64,000 nucleotides of DNA, from positions 1-64,000 of the forward strand of contig CALFIY010000042.1 in assembly GCA_937877595.1 (NCBI GenBank), read 5' to 3'. This document shows positions 27,053 to 34,689 of the stretch, in pieces (positions within the stretch are counted from its first letter, which is position 1; every line of letters starts with the position of its first letter). Below the pieces are notes generated by a model. That model worked only from the letters and a program-made list of their open reading frames with translations. It was not told where the DNA came from and did no database searches. This DNA is from an uncultured Prevotella sp. (lineage in GTDB: Bacteria; Bacteroidota; Bacteroidia; Bacteroidales; Bacteroidaceae). Position numbers and translations under genes: made by a program.

Positions 27053-27594
27053 TACTGGGCATCGACCCGGGCACAAACATCATGGGCTACGGTGTACTGA
27101 AGGTAACCGACGGGCGCGCAGAGATGGTGACGATGGGAGTAATCGACCTGCGAAACTTCGGCGACGGCTATCTGAAACTGGGGCACATCTTCGAGCGCGT
27201 GACGGGCATCATAGACTCCTATCTGCCCGACGAGATGGCCATCGAGGCACCTTTCTTCGGAAAGAACGTACAGTCGATGCTCAAACTGGGACGCGCACAG
27301 GGCACTGCCATTGCTGCCGCCATCCACCACGGAGTGCCCATTCACGAATATGCACCGATGAAAATCAAGATGGCCATCACCGGCAACGGCAACGCGTCGA
27401 AGGAGCAGGTGGCTGCCATGCTGCAGCGGCTGCTGAAGTTCGACAAGGATGCCTTGACGAAATTCATGGATGCCACCGACGCGCTGGGCGCTGCCTACTG
27501 CCACTACATGCAAATGAACCGCCCTGCCTCGCAAGTCAACTACCACGGATGGAAAGACTTTGTCAGCAAAAACCGCGAGCGCGTGAAGTCATAG
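27040..27594 (+). CDS. ruvC: Holliday junction resolvase
   Basis: 184 residues from MEKIILGIDPGTNIMGYGVL. The catalytic acids of RuvC are visible: Asp in GIDPGT, Glu in MAIEAPFFGKN, and the pair in FMDATDALGAAYCH. It cuts four-way junctions delivered by RuvAB. The start at 27040 overlaps the end of the hydrolase gene by 13 bases, suggesting coupled translation. A longer open frame upstream to 26620 is only a run-on through the hydrolase gene in another frame. ruvA and ruvB are not in the window, as is common in Bacteroidetes. Confidence 0.95.
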   Translation: MEKIILGIDPGTNIMGYGVLKVTDGRAEMVTMGVIDLRNFGDGYLKLGHIFERVTGIIDSYLPDEMAIEAPFFGKNVQSMLKLGRAQGTAIAAAIHHGVPIHEYAPMKIKMAITGNGNASKEQVAAMLQRLLKFDKDALTKFMDATDALGAAYCHYMQMNRPASQVNYHGWKDFVSKNRERVKS

Positions 27595-27609
27595 ACACAG
27601 TATAACAAG

Positions 27610-28953
27610 ATGGGGAAAATCACAGCCATTGTAGGCCGCAACGCCAGCGGCAAGACACAATACGTGGAGCGCATGCGCCGTCAGATAGCCTCCGACAGCG
27701 TGCGCTATATCGCCTTTCGCGACTCCTACGGCGCCTCTGTCGACGGTGCCTACTACCTGCAACTTCGCTGGAACCAGCACGACATCGACCACGAGACGCC
27801 CACGGTGGGCGAACTGCTCGACCATGCCTACCAACTGCAGGGTTCCGACAGCGAGGAACGCCGAGGTTTGCGCCAGAAACTCTATAGCCTTTTCCATATA
27901 GAGCCGTTGCTCGACAAATACATCATCTCGCTCTCCAGCGGAGAGTTGCGCAAGTTCCAACTCACACGCACGCTCTTCTCGCAGCCCCGTCTGCTGATAA
28001 TGGACAATCCCTTCGTAGGGCTCGACAGCGACACGCGCGCCCAACTGCGCGAACTGCTGCAGGCGCTGGTGGCCGAGAACAATTTGGACATCATTCTCGT
28101 AGTATCTAAAACCGACGACCTGCCGCCATTCCTCGACAGCGTGACGGAGATGGTCGACGGCGAACCGCTGCAGCCTTGCTCGGTGAGCGAATTTGCGAGC
28201 AGGCAGGAGCCTGTAGCCCCCCACGTGCTGAGCGAAGAGCGCCGGCAGAGACTACTGCAGTTGCCACGTCACACCGACGACTACAACAGCAGTGAGGTGG
28301 TGAGCATGAGAAATGTAAGCATACGCTACGGCAGCCGCAACATTCTGCGCGACATCAACTGGACCGTCAAGAGCGGCGAGCACTGGGCCATCTCCGGCCA
28401 GAACGGCGCCGGCAAGTCAACACTGCTGTCGCTCGTCTGTGCCGACAATCCACAGAGTTATGCCTGCGACATTGCCCTCTTCGGACAGCAGCGCGGCAGC
28501 GGCGAGACGATTTGGGACATCAAGCGTCACATAGGCTACGTGTCGCCGGAGATGCACCGCTCCTACCAGCACAACATGCCGGCAGAAAACGTGGTGGCAA
28601 GCGGACTGAAAGACACGGTGGGGCTCTACGTCCGCGCCAACAGCGAAGAGCGCGAGCAGTGCCGCTGGTGGATGGATATCTTCGGCATTGCCCATCTGGC
28701 CGAGCGCCCCTACCTGCAACTCTCCAGCGGCGAACAGCGGCTGGTGCTGCTGGCCCGCGCCTTCGTGAAAGACCCGCAACTGCTCATCCTCGACGAGCCG
28801 CTGCACGGTCTCGACCCATGGAACAGGCGTATGGTGAAAGACATTATTGAGACCTTCTGCCAGCGCGCAGGCAAGACGATGATGATGGTGACTCACTATG
28901 CCGACGAACTTCCCGACAACATTACAAACTCTTTATATCTGACACGACAATGA
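27610..28953 (+). CDS. Double-domain ABC ATPase, ModF/PhrA-like
   Basis: 447 residues with two nucleotide-binding domains and no membrane part. Domain 1 has GRNASGKT (9-16), LSSGELRK and LIMDNPFVGLD; domain 2 has GQNGAGKS (about 262-269), LSSGEQRLVLLARAF and LILDEPLHGLD. This is the arrangement of E. coli ModF, encoded with the molybdate genes there but of unclear role. No transporter permease or molybdate gene is present. The glutamate after Walker B Asp is replaced by Asn in domain 1 (MDNP), so only domain 2 (LDEP) appears fully catalytic. It overlaps the following gene by 4 bases (ATGA). Confidence 0.82.
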   Translation: MGKITAIVGRNASGKTQYVERMRRQIASDSVRYIAFRDSYGASVDGAYYLQLRWNQHDIDHETPTVGELLDHAYQLQGSDSEERRGLRQKLYSLFHIEPLLDKYIISLSSGELRKFQLTRTLFSQPRLLIMDNPFVGLDSDTRAQLRELLQALVAENNLDIILVVSKTDDLPPFLDSVTEMVDGEPLQPCSVSEFASRQEPVAPHVLSEERRQRLLQLPRHTDDYNSSEVVSMRNVSIRYGSRNILRDINWTVKSGEHWAISGQNGAGKSTLLSLVCADNPQSYACDIALFGQQRGSGETIWDIKRHIGYVSPEMHRSYQHNMPAENVVASGLKDTVGLYVRANSEEREQCRWWMDIFGIAHLAERPYLQLSSGEQRLVLLARAFVKDPQLLILDEPLHGLDPWNRRMVKDIIETFCQRAGKTMMMVTHYADELPDNITNSLYLTRQ

Positions 28954-29438
28954 AAAAACTACTCTTTCTGATAGCCATGACGGCCATGACAACGGCCACG
29001 GCACAAGCACAAGAGGTGTACAACTACCTGCGCGGAAGCGTGCAGAACACCATCAGCGACCCAAAGTCGACCGATGCAGCACGCCAGGTGGCCCAGTTCA
29101 AACTCGACGCCCTGAACTACATGGCCATGAAAATGCAGGAACAGATGCCCGACTCCAGCATAGCCATGCTCGACCGTCAGGCCTACGCGCTCAATCTCTT
29201 TGTGAGTTACTACATGAAGCAGATGGTGGAAATGAGCAAGCAGCCTGACGTGCTGCAAATGAAAATGACCAGGAAATTCATGGACGCCAGTTACTGTCAT
29301 CCGCTATTCAACGACCGCGACAAGGAACTGGTGCTCAGTTACTTCAACAACAGCAAGATGCTGACCCGCTTCTCGCTCGACACCAACTGGGAGGCCGCCC
29401 TCGCCGTGATTTACCGCGAGGTGAATGGTGAAGAATAG
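28950..29438 (+). CDS. Secreted protein of unknown function
   Basis: 162 residues. A signal peptide (MKKLLFLIAMTAMTTATAQA, cut about residue 20) is followed by a mostly helical mature part with several methionine-rich stretches (LNYMAMKMQEQMPDSSIAM, YYMKQMVEM, VLQMKMTRKFMD) and a C-terminal segment DTNWEAALAVIYREVNGEE. It starts within the stop of the ModF-like gene (ATGA overlap), so the two are tightly coupled. I do not recognise the family. A periplasmic partner of the cytosolic ATPase gene is possible but nothing in the sequence shows it. Confidence 0.7.
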   Translation: MKKLLFLIAMTAMTTATAQAQEVYNYLRGSVQNTISDPKSTDAARQVAQFKLDALNYMAMKMQEQMPDSSIAMLDRQAYALNLFVSYYMKQMVEMSKQPDVLQMKMTRKFMDASYCHPLFNDRDKELVLSYFNNSKMLTRFSLDTNWEAALAVIYREVNGEE

Positions 29439-29478
29439 GGGTGAGAAGTATGAGATAAGGGGTGAGAGGTATGAGGTG
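29437..29478. repeat. Tandem 21-base purine-rich repeat
   Basis: Two copies (29437-29457, 29458-29478) of the type AGGGGTGAGAAGTATGAGAT directly after the stop codon of the secreted protein, in the 49-base gap to mtgA. Confidence 0.6.
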
Positions 29479-29487
29479 AGTTATAAA

Positions 29488-30222
29488 TTACCACTCATCA
29501 ACGAAGCGCATCTCGCGAAGGATGCGCTTCTGTCGTTTCAGCACGTAGGGAGACGGACTGGCAGAACTGAAACGGCGCGGATTGGGCAGCGTGACGGCTA
29601 TCAATGCACTTTCCTCACGTGTTAGTTCGCTGGCGCGCTTGTGGAAGTGCCACTCCGCCACAGCCGAAGCGCCATAGATGCCGTCGCCCATTTCTATGCT
29701 GTTGAGATAGACTTCCATGATGCGCTGCTTAGACCAGGTGAGTTCTATAAGCCACGTGAAATAGACCTCAAGGCCCTTGCGCAGCCACGACCGGCCGGGC
29801 CAGAGGAACACGTTCTTTGCCGTCTGCTGCGATATGGTGGATGCGCCTATCTTGCGGCGCTCGGGATGTTTCAGATTGCGCACGGCCGCATATTCTATGG
29901 CCTTGTAGTCGAAGCCGTGGTGCTTCATAAAGTGGGCGTCCTCACTGGCTATCACTGCCTGCGGCAGCGTGGGGGCTATCTCCTCTATAGGCACCCAGCG
30001 ATGGCGCAGCACCATCGGGCGCCCGTCGGCATGCTGCTCGGCCATGCGTATGAACATGAGCGGCGTGAACAGCACAGGAACCCAGCGCAGCACTACGACA
30101 GAAAGAATAGTGGAGGCAAAAAATGCCACCACTATTCCTATTAATATCCGTCGCACTTGCCGGCGCAGACGCGCCATGCGCGATGAGCCGTCGCTGTTTT
30201 TGTTGCGTTTAACCTTAGCCAC
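29488..30222 (-). CDS. mtgA: Monofunctional peptidoglycan transglycosylase
   Basis: 244 residues with one N-terminal membrane helix (about 23-45) and a GT51 domain: QAVIASEDAHFMKHHGFD (catalytic Glu in SED), RKIGASTISQQTAKNVFLW, WSKQRIMEVYLNSIEMGDGIYG and LTREESALIAVTLPNP. It polymerises lipid II glycan strands in the periplasm without a transpeptidase domain. It lies 4 bases after the OmpA-like gene, so both are likely on one transcript, joining outer-membrane/peptidoglycan anchoring with wall synthesis. Confidence 0.94.
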   Translation of the reverse strand: MAKVKRNKNSDGSSRMARLRRQVRRILIGIVVAFFASTILSVVVLRWVPVLFTPLMFIRMAEQHADGRPMVLRHRWVPIEEIAPTLPQAVIASEDAHFMKHHGFDYKAIEYAAVRNLKHPERRKIGASTISQQTAKNVFLWPGRSWLRKGLEVYFTWLIELTWSKQRIMEVYLNSIEMGDGIYGASAVAEWHFHKRASELTREESALIAVTLPNPRRFSSASPSPYVLKRQKRILREMRFVDEW

Positions 30223-30226
30223 AGGA

Positions 30227-30898
30227 TTACTGCAGAGTGCCCTGTTCTGCCTTCTGTATCATCTCCTTCGAAGCGTACATGTAGATTTCCACACGACGGT
30301 TCTGCTTGCGGCCAGCCTCGGTAGAGTTGTCGGCAACAGGATTGGTAGAGCCCTGTCCCTCAACGCTCTTGATCTGAGTAGCCCTTACGCCGCACGACTT
30401 GAGATAAGCCTCCACGCTGTTGGCACGATTGACCGACAGGGGCTGGTTGATGGCATCACTGCCGGTGCTGTCGGTATGACCTATGATGGCCACGTCGCAG
30501 TCGTTGTTGGTATTGAGCACACGGGCAAACTCTGCCAGAGAGTTCTTGGCTGTGGTGCTGAGGTCGTACTTGTTGGTAGCAAAGAGGATACCGCTGTCGA
30601 AAGTTACCTTGACAGCATCCAGACCATTGGCGTCCTGCACCTCTTGAACCTGTGCGTTCTTGACGGCCTCGGCCTGAGCCTTCACCTTGTCCATCTTCTT
30701 GCCGATGAGCACGCCGGCACCTGCACCGACAGCCGTGCCTACAGCAGCACCTACGGCAGTATTGCCTGCCAACTTACCAACGATGGCACCCAGCACAGCA
30801 CCGCCACCGGCACCGATTGCTGCACCCTTCTGAGTGTTGTTGCATCCTGCCACGAGCATGCCGAAGCAGAGAGCCAGAGAAATTGCTTTAATCTTCAT
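30227..30898 (-). CDS. OmpA-family lipoprotein with glycine-zipper segment
   Basis: 223 residues. Lipobox MLVAGC (cysteine 19). A glycine-zipper stretch (about 24-67, AAIGAGGGAVLGAIVGKLAG) probably inserts in or lies on a membrane, followed by an OmpA C-terminal peptidoglycan-binding domain with VAIIGHTDSTGSDAINQPLS, NRANSVEAYLKSCGV and AGRKQNRRVEIYM. This is the YiaD-like lipoprotein layout. It would tie the outer membrane to peptidoglycan. A minus-strand TATCTTTG at 30951-30958 is the probable -7 box. A 21-bp repeat array separates it from the gene upstream. Confidence 0.9.
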   Translation of the reverse strand: MKIKAISLALCFGMLVAGCNNTQKGAAIGAGGGAVLGAIVGKLAGNTAVGAAVGTAVGAGAGVLIGKKMDKVKAQAEAVKNAQVQEVQDANGLDAVKVTFDSGILFATNKYDLSTTAKNSLAEFARVLNTNNDCDVAIIGHTDSTGSDAINQPLSVNRANSVEAYLKSCGVRATQIKSVEGQGSTNPVADNSTEAGRKQNRRVEIYMYASKEMIQKAEQGTLQ

Positions 30899-30950
30899 TG
30901 TCTGTTGAGTTATAAATAATAGAAAATGATGTCGCTATGAAATTTTCGCG

Positions 30951-30958
30951 CAAAGATA
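30951..30958 (-). promoter_or_regulatory. -7 element for the OmpA-like gene
   Basis: Minus-strand TATCTTTG, full match to TAnnTTTG, giving a leader of about 45 bases. No TTTG at the ideal distance. Confidence 0.5.
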
Positions 30959-31027
30959 GCATATATTTTCAAACATCGGATAGGATATGAAAACTATTAC
31001 GAAAATTTAATAAAAACGGGGGTAAAA

Positions 31028-31132
31028 AAAACAGCTGTTTTAATTTTTAAAACTACTGTTTTTATTTTCGTAAACACTGTTTTTATTTTTAAAAACACTG
31101 CTTTAAATTTTGCCAGCACTGCTTTTTGAAAT
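31028..31132. repeat. Array of 21-bp repeat units, copy 2
   Basis: Five units of exactly 21 bases (31028-31048, 31049-31069, 31070-31090, 31091-31111, 31112-31132), core CTGTTTTAATTTTT or CTGTTTTTATTTTT with GCCAGCA or AAAAACA lead-ins. It starts 5 bases past the stop of the CobD-like gene and has the same orientation as the other two copies. Confidence 0.85.
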
Positions 31133-31137
31133 TTCCG

Positions 31138-32154
31138 TCATGCATTTAACCCGCTAATAGCCTCTACCAACAGGTCGTTTTCCTCTGGTAGTTGGGTTGC
31201 CACGCGGAAGAAGTTGCTCCCAAGGCCCGAGAAATTCTGGCAGTCGCGTATCAGCATGCCGTACTCGTGGACAAGGCGGAACTTAAGGTCGGCAGCCGTC
31301 ATGTTGTCAATCTCGCAGAGCATGAAATTGGTTTTTGTCTCGAAGACACGCACGTTGGCCTTCTGGCGCAGGTTTGTACGGAAACGCTCCGTCTCTGCGA
31401 GATAAGCATCGAGGTCGGGCACTGCCGGCTTGTCGGTATCCAGTAGATAGTGGCCGGCCTCTATTGACAGGGCGCTGACCGACCAGGGATGCTGCATGCT
31501 GCGCAGCAACTGTATGGTCTGCGGATGGCCGGTGACATAGCCCAGCCGCAGTCCCGGCACGCCGTAGCGCTTGCCGAGAGAGTGAATAAGAAGAAGATTC
31601 TGGCTGTCGAACATTTCGCGCGGAGAGAGGAGAGATTCGCGAGTATAGTCTTCGTACGACTGGTCGACGACGAAGGTGTAGCGCGGAGAGCGCCGCACGA
31701 CATAGGTCATAAATCCCTTCATCAGAACATTGCCTGAGGGATTGTTGGGATTGCATATCCAGTAGACGCGGTCGCGCGGCATGGATGCAATGTCTTCATT
31801 GCTCTCGTAGGAAATGACGTGGCCGTTGATGCGGCATGCATCGGAATATTCGCCGAAGGTGGGCTGCGGAATAATAGAGAAACTGCCGCGCAGCATCTGT
31901 GCAATGAGATAGATGGCCTCTGTGGCACCGCTCGTGACGAGCACCGCCTCGGGCGAAATTCCCTCACGTAGTGCTATCTTGCGCTCCAGTGAGCGCGGCT
32001 GGGGCTCAGGATAATGGCCTACGAGACCAAAATACTCGTTGAGATGGGCTTTCAGTCCATCGAGTTGTGGGTGCTGATAGACATTGGAACTGAAATTGAT
32101 GCGCACCATGCCCTCGTCGTATCTGTAAAGGTCGTCGCCGTGTCCGTCGGTCAT
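31138..32154 (-). CDS. cobD: PLP-dependent threonine-phosphate decarboxylase-like protein
   Basis: 338 residues of the class I/II aminotransferase fold. Motifs: VTSGATEAIYLIAQ, YWICNPNNPSGNVL, FVVDQSYEDYT and the PLP lysine 195 in HSLGKRYGVPGLRLGYVTG. Similarity runs to HisC and CobD; the adjacent vitamin B12/iron-type ABC ATPase favours CobD, which makes aminopropanol phosphate for the cobalamin loop. CobD and HisC are hard to tell apart by eye, so the substrate is an inference. It lies 23 bases after the ATPase gene. A related fold is fused to a nucleotidyltransferase at 41753-43573. Confidence 0.72.
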   Translation of the reverse strand: MTDGHGDDLYRYDEGMVRINFSSNVYQHPQLDGLKAHLNEYFGLVGHYPEPQPRSLERKIALREGISPEAVLVTSGATEAIYLIAQMLRGSFSIIPQPTFGEYSDACRINGHVISYESNEDIASMPRDRVYWICNPNNPSGNVLMKGFMTYVVRRSPRYTFVVDQSYEDYTRESLLSPREMFDSQNLLLIHSLGKRYGVPGLRLGYVTGHPQTIQLLRSMQHPWSVSALSIEAGHYLLDTDKPAVPDLDAYLAETERFRTNLRQKANVRVFETKTNFMLCEIDNMTAADLKFRLVHEYGMLIRDCQNFSGLGSNFFRVATQLPEENDLLVEAISGLNA

Positions 32155-32177
32155 AGCATTTCAAAAAGGTTAAAACT

Positions 32178-32999
32178 CTAAATCTCACTGCCTGCCGTTT
32201 CTGTCTCGGCATCGGCCGTAGCACTCTCCTGCGTCACTCTCACCGTCAGCGCCGAAGTGTCGAAACTGATGCCGTCGCGCTCGAGGAAGCGCGTCAGCAC
32301 GCCCTGCGCAGCCAGTTGGCGCGGTGTGCCGACACTGAGCAGGCCCGGCTCCATGAGCCAAAGTTGGTCGGCAAGTTGCAAAGCCAGTTCCACGTCGTGC
32401 GTAGAGAGGAATATCGTCTTTTGCTGCTGTCGGGCAAGACGGCGGAGCAGTTGCAGCATCTCCACCTTGCTCGGGAAATCGAGGAATGCCGTCGGTTCGT
32501 CGAGAAATATCACCGATGTCTGTTGCGCAAGGGTCTTGGCAATCATCACCTTCTGCCGCTCGCCGTCGCTTAGCGTTGCCGTGAGACGCCCGGCAAGCGA
32601 CGATATGCCCGTCTGGGCTATTGCCTCGTCGACAATGCGGTGGTCTTCATCGGAGAGAGAGCCCCAGAAGCCCGTATAGGGCGAGCGCCCCATGCCGACA
32701 AGTTCGCCCACCGTCATATTGCGAACGTCGGGACGCTCTGTGAGCACCACGCCAATCTCCTGGGCTATCTGCTGCCGCGAATAACTGTCGATAGAGCGCC
32801 CATTAATAAATATGTCGCCGTCCAGACGGGGCTGGAAGGCGGCAAGGGTGCGCAGAAGGGTCGACTTGCCTATACCGTTCTGGCCCAGCAGACACGTCAT
32901 CTCACCGCTGCGTAGCGAGGCATCGATATCACTGGCCACAACATGCTGCTGGCCGCCGGTGACATAGCCTATACTGAGATGCGACAACTGGACGCTCAT
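32178..32999 (-). CDS. FecE/BtuD-type ABC transporter ATPase
   Basis: 273 residues. Walker A GQNGIGKS (about 39-46), Q-loop VLTERPDVRNMTVGELVGMGRSPY, signature LSDGERQKV (D replacing the second G of LSGGE), Walker B VIFLDEPTAFLDFPSKVEML and H-loop STHDVELALQLADQLWLM. The VGMGRSPYTGFWG segment is typical of ATPases for iron-siderophore or cobalamin import. No permease or binding protein gene adjoins it, so its membrane partners must be encoded elsewhere or lost. Paired with the cobD-like gene (23 bases), suggesting B12 precursor uptake and use. The C-terminal tail (ESATADAETETAGSEI) is low complexity. Confidence 0.85.
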   Translation of the reverse strand: MSVQLSHLSIGYVTGGQQHVVASDIDASLRSGEMTCLLGQNGIGKSTLLRTLAAFQPRLDGDIFINGRSIDSYSRQQIAQEIGVVLTERPDVRNMTVGELVGMGRSPYTGFWGSLSDEDHRIVDEAIAQTGISSLAGRLTATLSDGERQKVMIAKTLAQQTSVIFLDEPTAFLDFPSKVEMLQLLRRLARQQQKTIFLSTHDVELALQLADQLWLMEPGLLSVGTPRQLAAQGVLTRFLERDGISFDTSALTVRVTQESATADAETETAGSEI

Positions 33000-33015
33000 T
33001 TTATAATTTTTGCTA

Positions 33016-33083
33016 AATGTTCAATGCTCAATGTTCCGCTCGGCTTTGCCGCTTTGACCTTGGTCAAAGAATGGTCAATGGTC
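33016..33083. repeat. Heptanucleotide repeat cluster between argB and the ABC ATPase
   Basis: Heptads AATGTTC, AATGCTC, AATGTTC (33016-33036) and AATGGTC, AATGGTC (33070-33083), with a palindrome TTGACCTTGGTCAA (33054-33067) between them. The repeat reaches into argB and supplies its stop codon (33075-33077). Same family as the heptads at 18957-18991. Confidence 0.75.
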
Positions 33084-33854
33084 AACGATTACACTTCCAT
33101 GAAGCCCGTCAATGGCATCGGCACGGGTAATGATGACGCGGGTCACGCCAGCGCTGACGGCAGCGAGAGCATTCTCTATCTTGGGCAGCATGCCGCCCGA
33201 CACGGTACCGTCGGCCTTGTAGCGTTCAAAGTCGGCACGCGTTATAACAGGGATGAGAGTCGACTCGTCGTCGGCATCGGTCAGCACGCCAGCCTTCTCA
33301 AAGGCATAAATCAGCGTAACATCGTAGCGGCCGGAGAGAGCCTTGGCAGTCTCTGAGGCAATAGTGTCGGCATTGGTATTGAGAATACTGCCATGACCGT
33401 CGTGGGTCAGCGGCGCAACGACAGGTGTCATGCCAGCCTCGATGAGTTGCGAGAGGGCAGCGCCGTCGGCGCAGTCGACATCGCCGACAAAGCCATAGTC
33501 GACACCATCGGTCACAGGACGGCGATGACTGCGTATGACATCGGCATCGGCACCCGTCAGACCAACGGCATTGACGCCAACAGACTGCAGGCGCGCCACC
33601 AACTGCTTGTTGACAAGTCCTCCGTAGACCATGGTGACCACTTCGAGCATGTCAGCATCCGTGATGCGGCGCCCCCCAACCATCTTGGTAGTGATGCCGA
33701 GGCGTTCGGCAATCTTAGTGGCCTTGCGGCCTCCGCCATGCACGAGCACTTTTCTGCCAGGCACGGCACTGAAGTCGACCAACAGTCGTAGCAGTTGCTC
33801 CTCAGCCTCTACCACTGCGCCGCCTACTTTCACTACGGTTAGTTTCTCTTTCAT
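33075..33854 (-). CDS. argB: Acetylglutamate kinase
   Basis: 259 residues from MKEKLTVVKVGGAVVEAEEQ; a longer frame to 33908 is rejected because it covers the promoter. Family features are KVGGAVV, VLVHGGGRKATKIAERLGI, LTGADADVI and GTVSGGMLPKIENALAAVSAGVTRV. It phosphorylates N-acetylglutamate in arginine synthesis. The normal C-terminus HGSVIV is followed here by only DH, encoded by the repeat that also provides the stop. A perfect promoter stands at 33879-33909. argB is likely the first gene of a unit that continues, after a 75-base repeat-filled gap, into the ATPase and cobD-like genes. speA, an arginine-consuming enzyme, is the next housekeeping gene upstream. Confidence 0.94.
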   Translation of the reverse strand: MKEKLTVVKVGGAVVEAEEQLLRLLVDFSAVPGRKVLVHGGGRKATKIAERLGITTKMVGGRRITDADMLEVVTMVYGGLVNKQLVARLQSVGVNAVGLTGADADVIRSHRRPVTDGVDYGFVGDVDCADGAALSQLIEAGMTPVVAPLTHDGHGSILNTNADTIASETAKALSGRYDVTLIYAFEKAGVLTDADDESTLIPVITRADFERYKADGTVSGGMLPKIENALAAVSAGVTRVIITRADAIDGLHGSVIVDH

Positions 33855-33878
33855 CCTTGTCCTGCTTTGTTCTGCCTG

Positions 33879-33909
33879 CAAAAATACTACTAAGCAAGAG
33901 GAAAACAAA
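33879..33909 (-). promoter_or_regulatory. Promoter for argB
   Basis: Minus strand TTTG (33906-33909), 19-base spacer, TATTTTTG (33879-33886). Leader about 20 bases. Confidence 0.75.
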
Positions 33910-33980
33910 AGAAAAAAATCTTTTTTTGCGAAACAGCGTACAAAACGAATGAAAACATTATGGATTTCAAGAAAAAGTCG

Positions 33981-33988
33981 TAATTTTG
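33981..33988 (+). promoter_or_regulatory. -7 element for the small antitoxin-like gene
   Basis: TAATTTTG, full match. Followed by an unusually strong purine-rich ribosome site (GAAGGAAGGAG, 34005-34015), 8 bases before the ATG at 34024. Confidence 0.5.
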
Positions 33989-34023
33989 CAGTGGATAATA
34001 AAAAGAAGGAAGGAGTTTAGAGT

Positions 34024-34182
34024 ATGGCAACACCAATCAGACCAATACCTGTTGTAACAGGTGACGATGCGGTCCGTTTTGTGGAGGCTGCAGAAGCAGC
34101 AGAGCGTAATGCGCACACAGTGGAACTGGAGATGTCGCGCGAGGACTTCGACAAGATTATGTCAACAGCACAGTTGTATTAA
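34024..34182 (+). CDS. Small orphan antitoxin-like protein (52 residues)
   Basis: The product starts MATPIRPIPVVTGDDAVRFV and ends SREDFDKIMSTAQLY. It has its own -7 box and a strong GAAGGAAGGAG ribosome site, so it is very likely translated. The opening RPIPVVTGDDAVRFVEAAE followed by a charged helix resembles small antitoxins that in Bacteroidales precede GNAT-type or RelE-type toxin genes (recalled pattern, not searched). No toxin follows: downstream lie only a short open frame (from 34186), a TTATA microsatellite, a 111-bp inverted-repeat element and a broken gene. It may be the survivor of a decayed toxin-antitoxin pair. Confidence 0.55.
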   Translation: MATPIRPIPVVTGDDAVRFVEAAEAAERNAHTVELEMSREDFDKIMSTAQLY

Positions 34183-34295
34183 GCAATGGGAAAGGCCACG
34201 GGTAGGCGAACAAAACTCGGGAATTTCCTTGCTGACAAATGCACATTCAGACTGCTTACACGTGAACTGATAGCAACGTGTAGGCCGTTTTCTTA

Positions 34296-34317
34296 TTATA
34301 TTATATTATATTATATT
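34296..34317. repeat. TTATA microsatellite
   Basis: Four exact TTATA units plus TT, running into the left end of the miniature inverted-repeat element. Confidence 0.85.
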
Positions 34318-34424
34318 GCTGTCCGCTAAAACTTGAAAATGCATCAAATATCCGTCCGTAACGTCTGTTTATCGGCATTGCGGACGATAATTATTGCGCT
34401 TGTGTGTTTTAGCGGACAGCAATA
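34314..34424. mobile_element. 111-bp miniature inverted-repeat element (MITE-like)
   Basis: Perfect 19-bp terminal inverted repeats, TATTGCTGTCCGCTAAAAC (34314-34332) and its reverse complement (34406-34424), enclose 73 bases without coding capacity. The size and ends fit a non-autonomous element mobilised by a transposase elsewhere in the genome; ends with TGTCCGCTAAAA recall some Bacteroidetes IS termini but I cannot name the family. No target-site duplication is clear, perhaps because the left flank is an AT microsatellite. Confidence 0.7.
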
Positions 34425-34427
34425 ATA

Positions 34428-34630
34428 ATGAAACTGTCGACAGAGCAGCAGGAAATTTGCCGTAAGAATTTCGATGCCGTGAAACTTCGCCTGGCGCAGA
34501 CAGACCATCAGTTCCGCCACGACGCACTGAGAAATGCCGTGGAATGTATGATTATCGACTTTTCGACACGGGCACCGTTAACTTCCAGGACCCACAGTTT
34601 GTGAAATATCTGATAGAGACATACGGATAA
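34428..34630 (+). pseudogene. Frameshifted remnant of a small gene
   Basis: Directly after the MITE, one frame reads MKLSTEQQEICRKNFDAVKL and on to ...ALRNAVE, then the sense continues one base out of phase as GMYDYRLFDTGTVNFQDPQF...IETYG before a TAA at 34628. The switch lies near 34539-34545 and would need one lost base. The joined protein of about 67 residues reads like ordinary soluble protein in both halves, which is why I call it a remnant instead of two accidental frames. Family not recognised. Confidence 0.5.
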
Positions 34631-34689
34631 CAGGGCATGCCTTACGAAAGCCGCAAACAGGCTTTCGCATCAGCAATACTGCTGCAGTC

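Noticed and set aside
34428..34630. The two frames after the MITE as independent small genes.
   Set aside because: Each is truncated, the second has no start signal, and together they read as one protein with a single-base shift.
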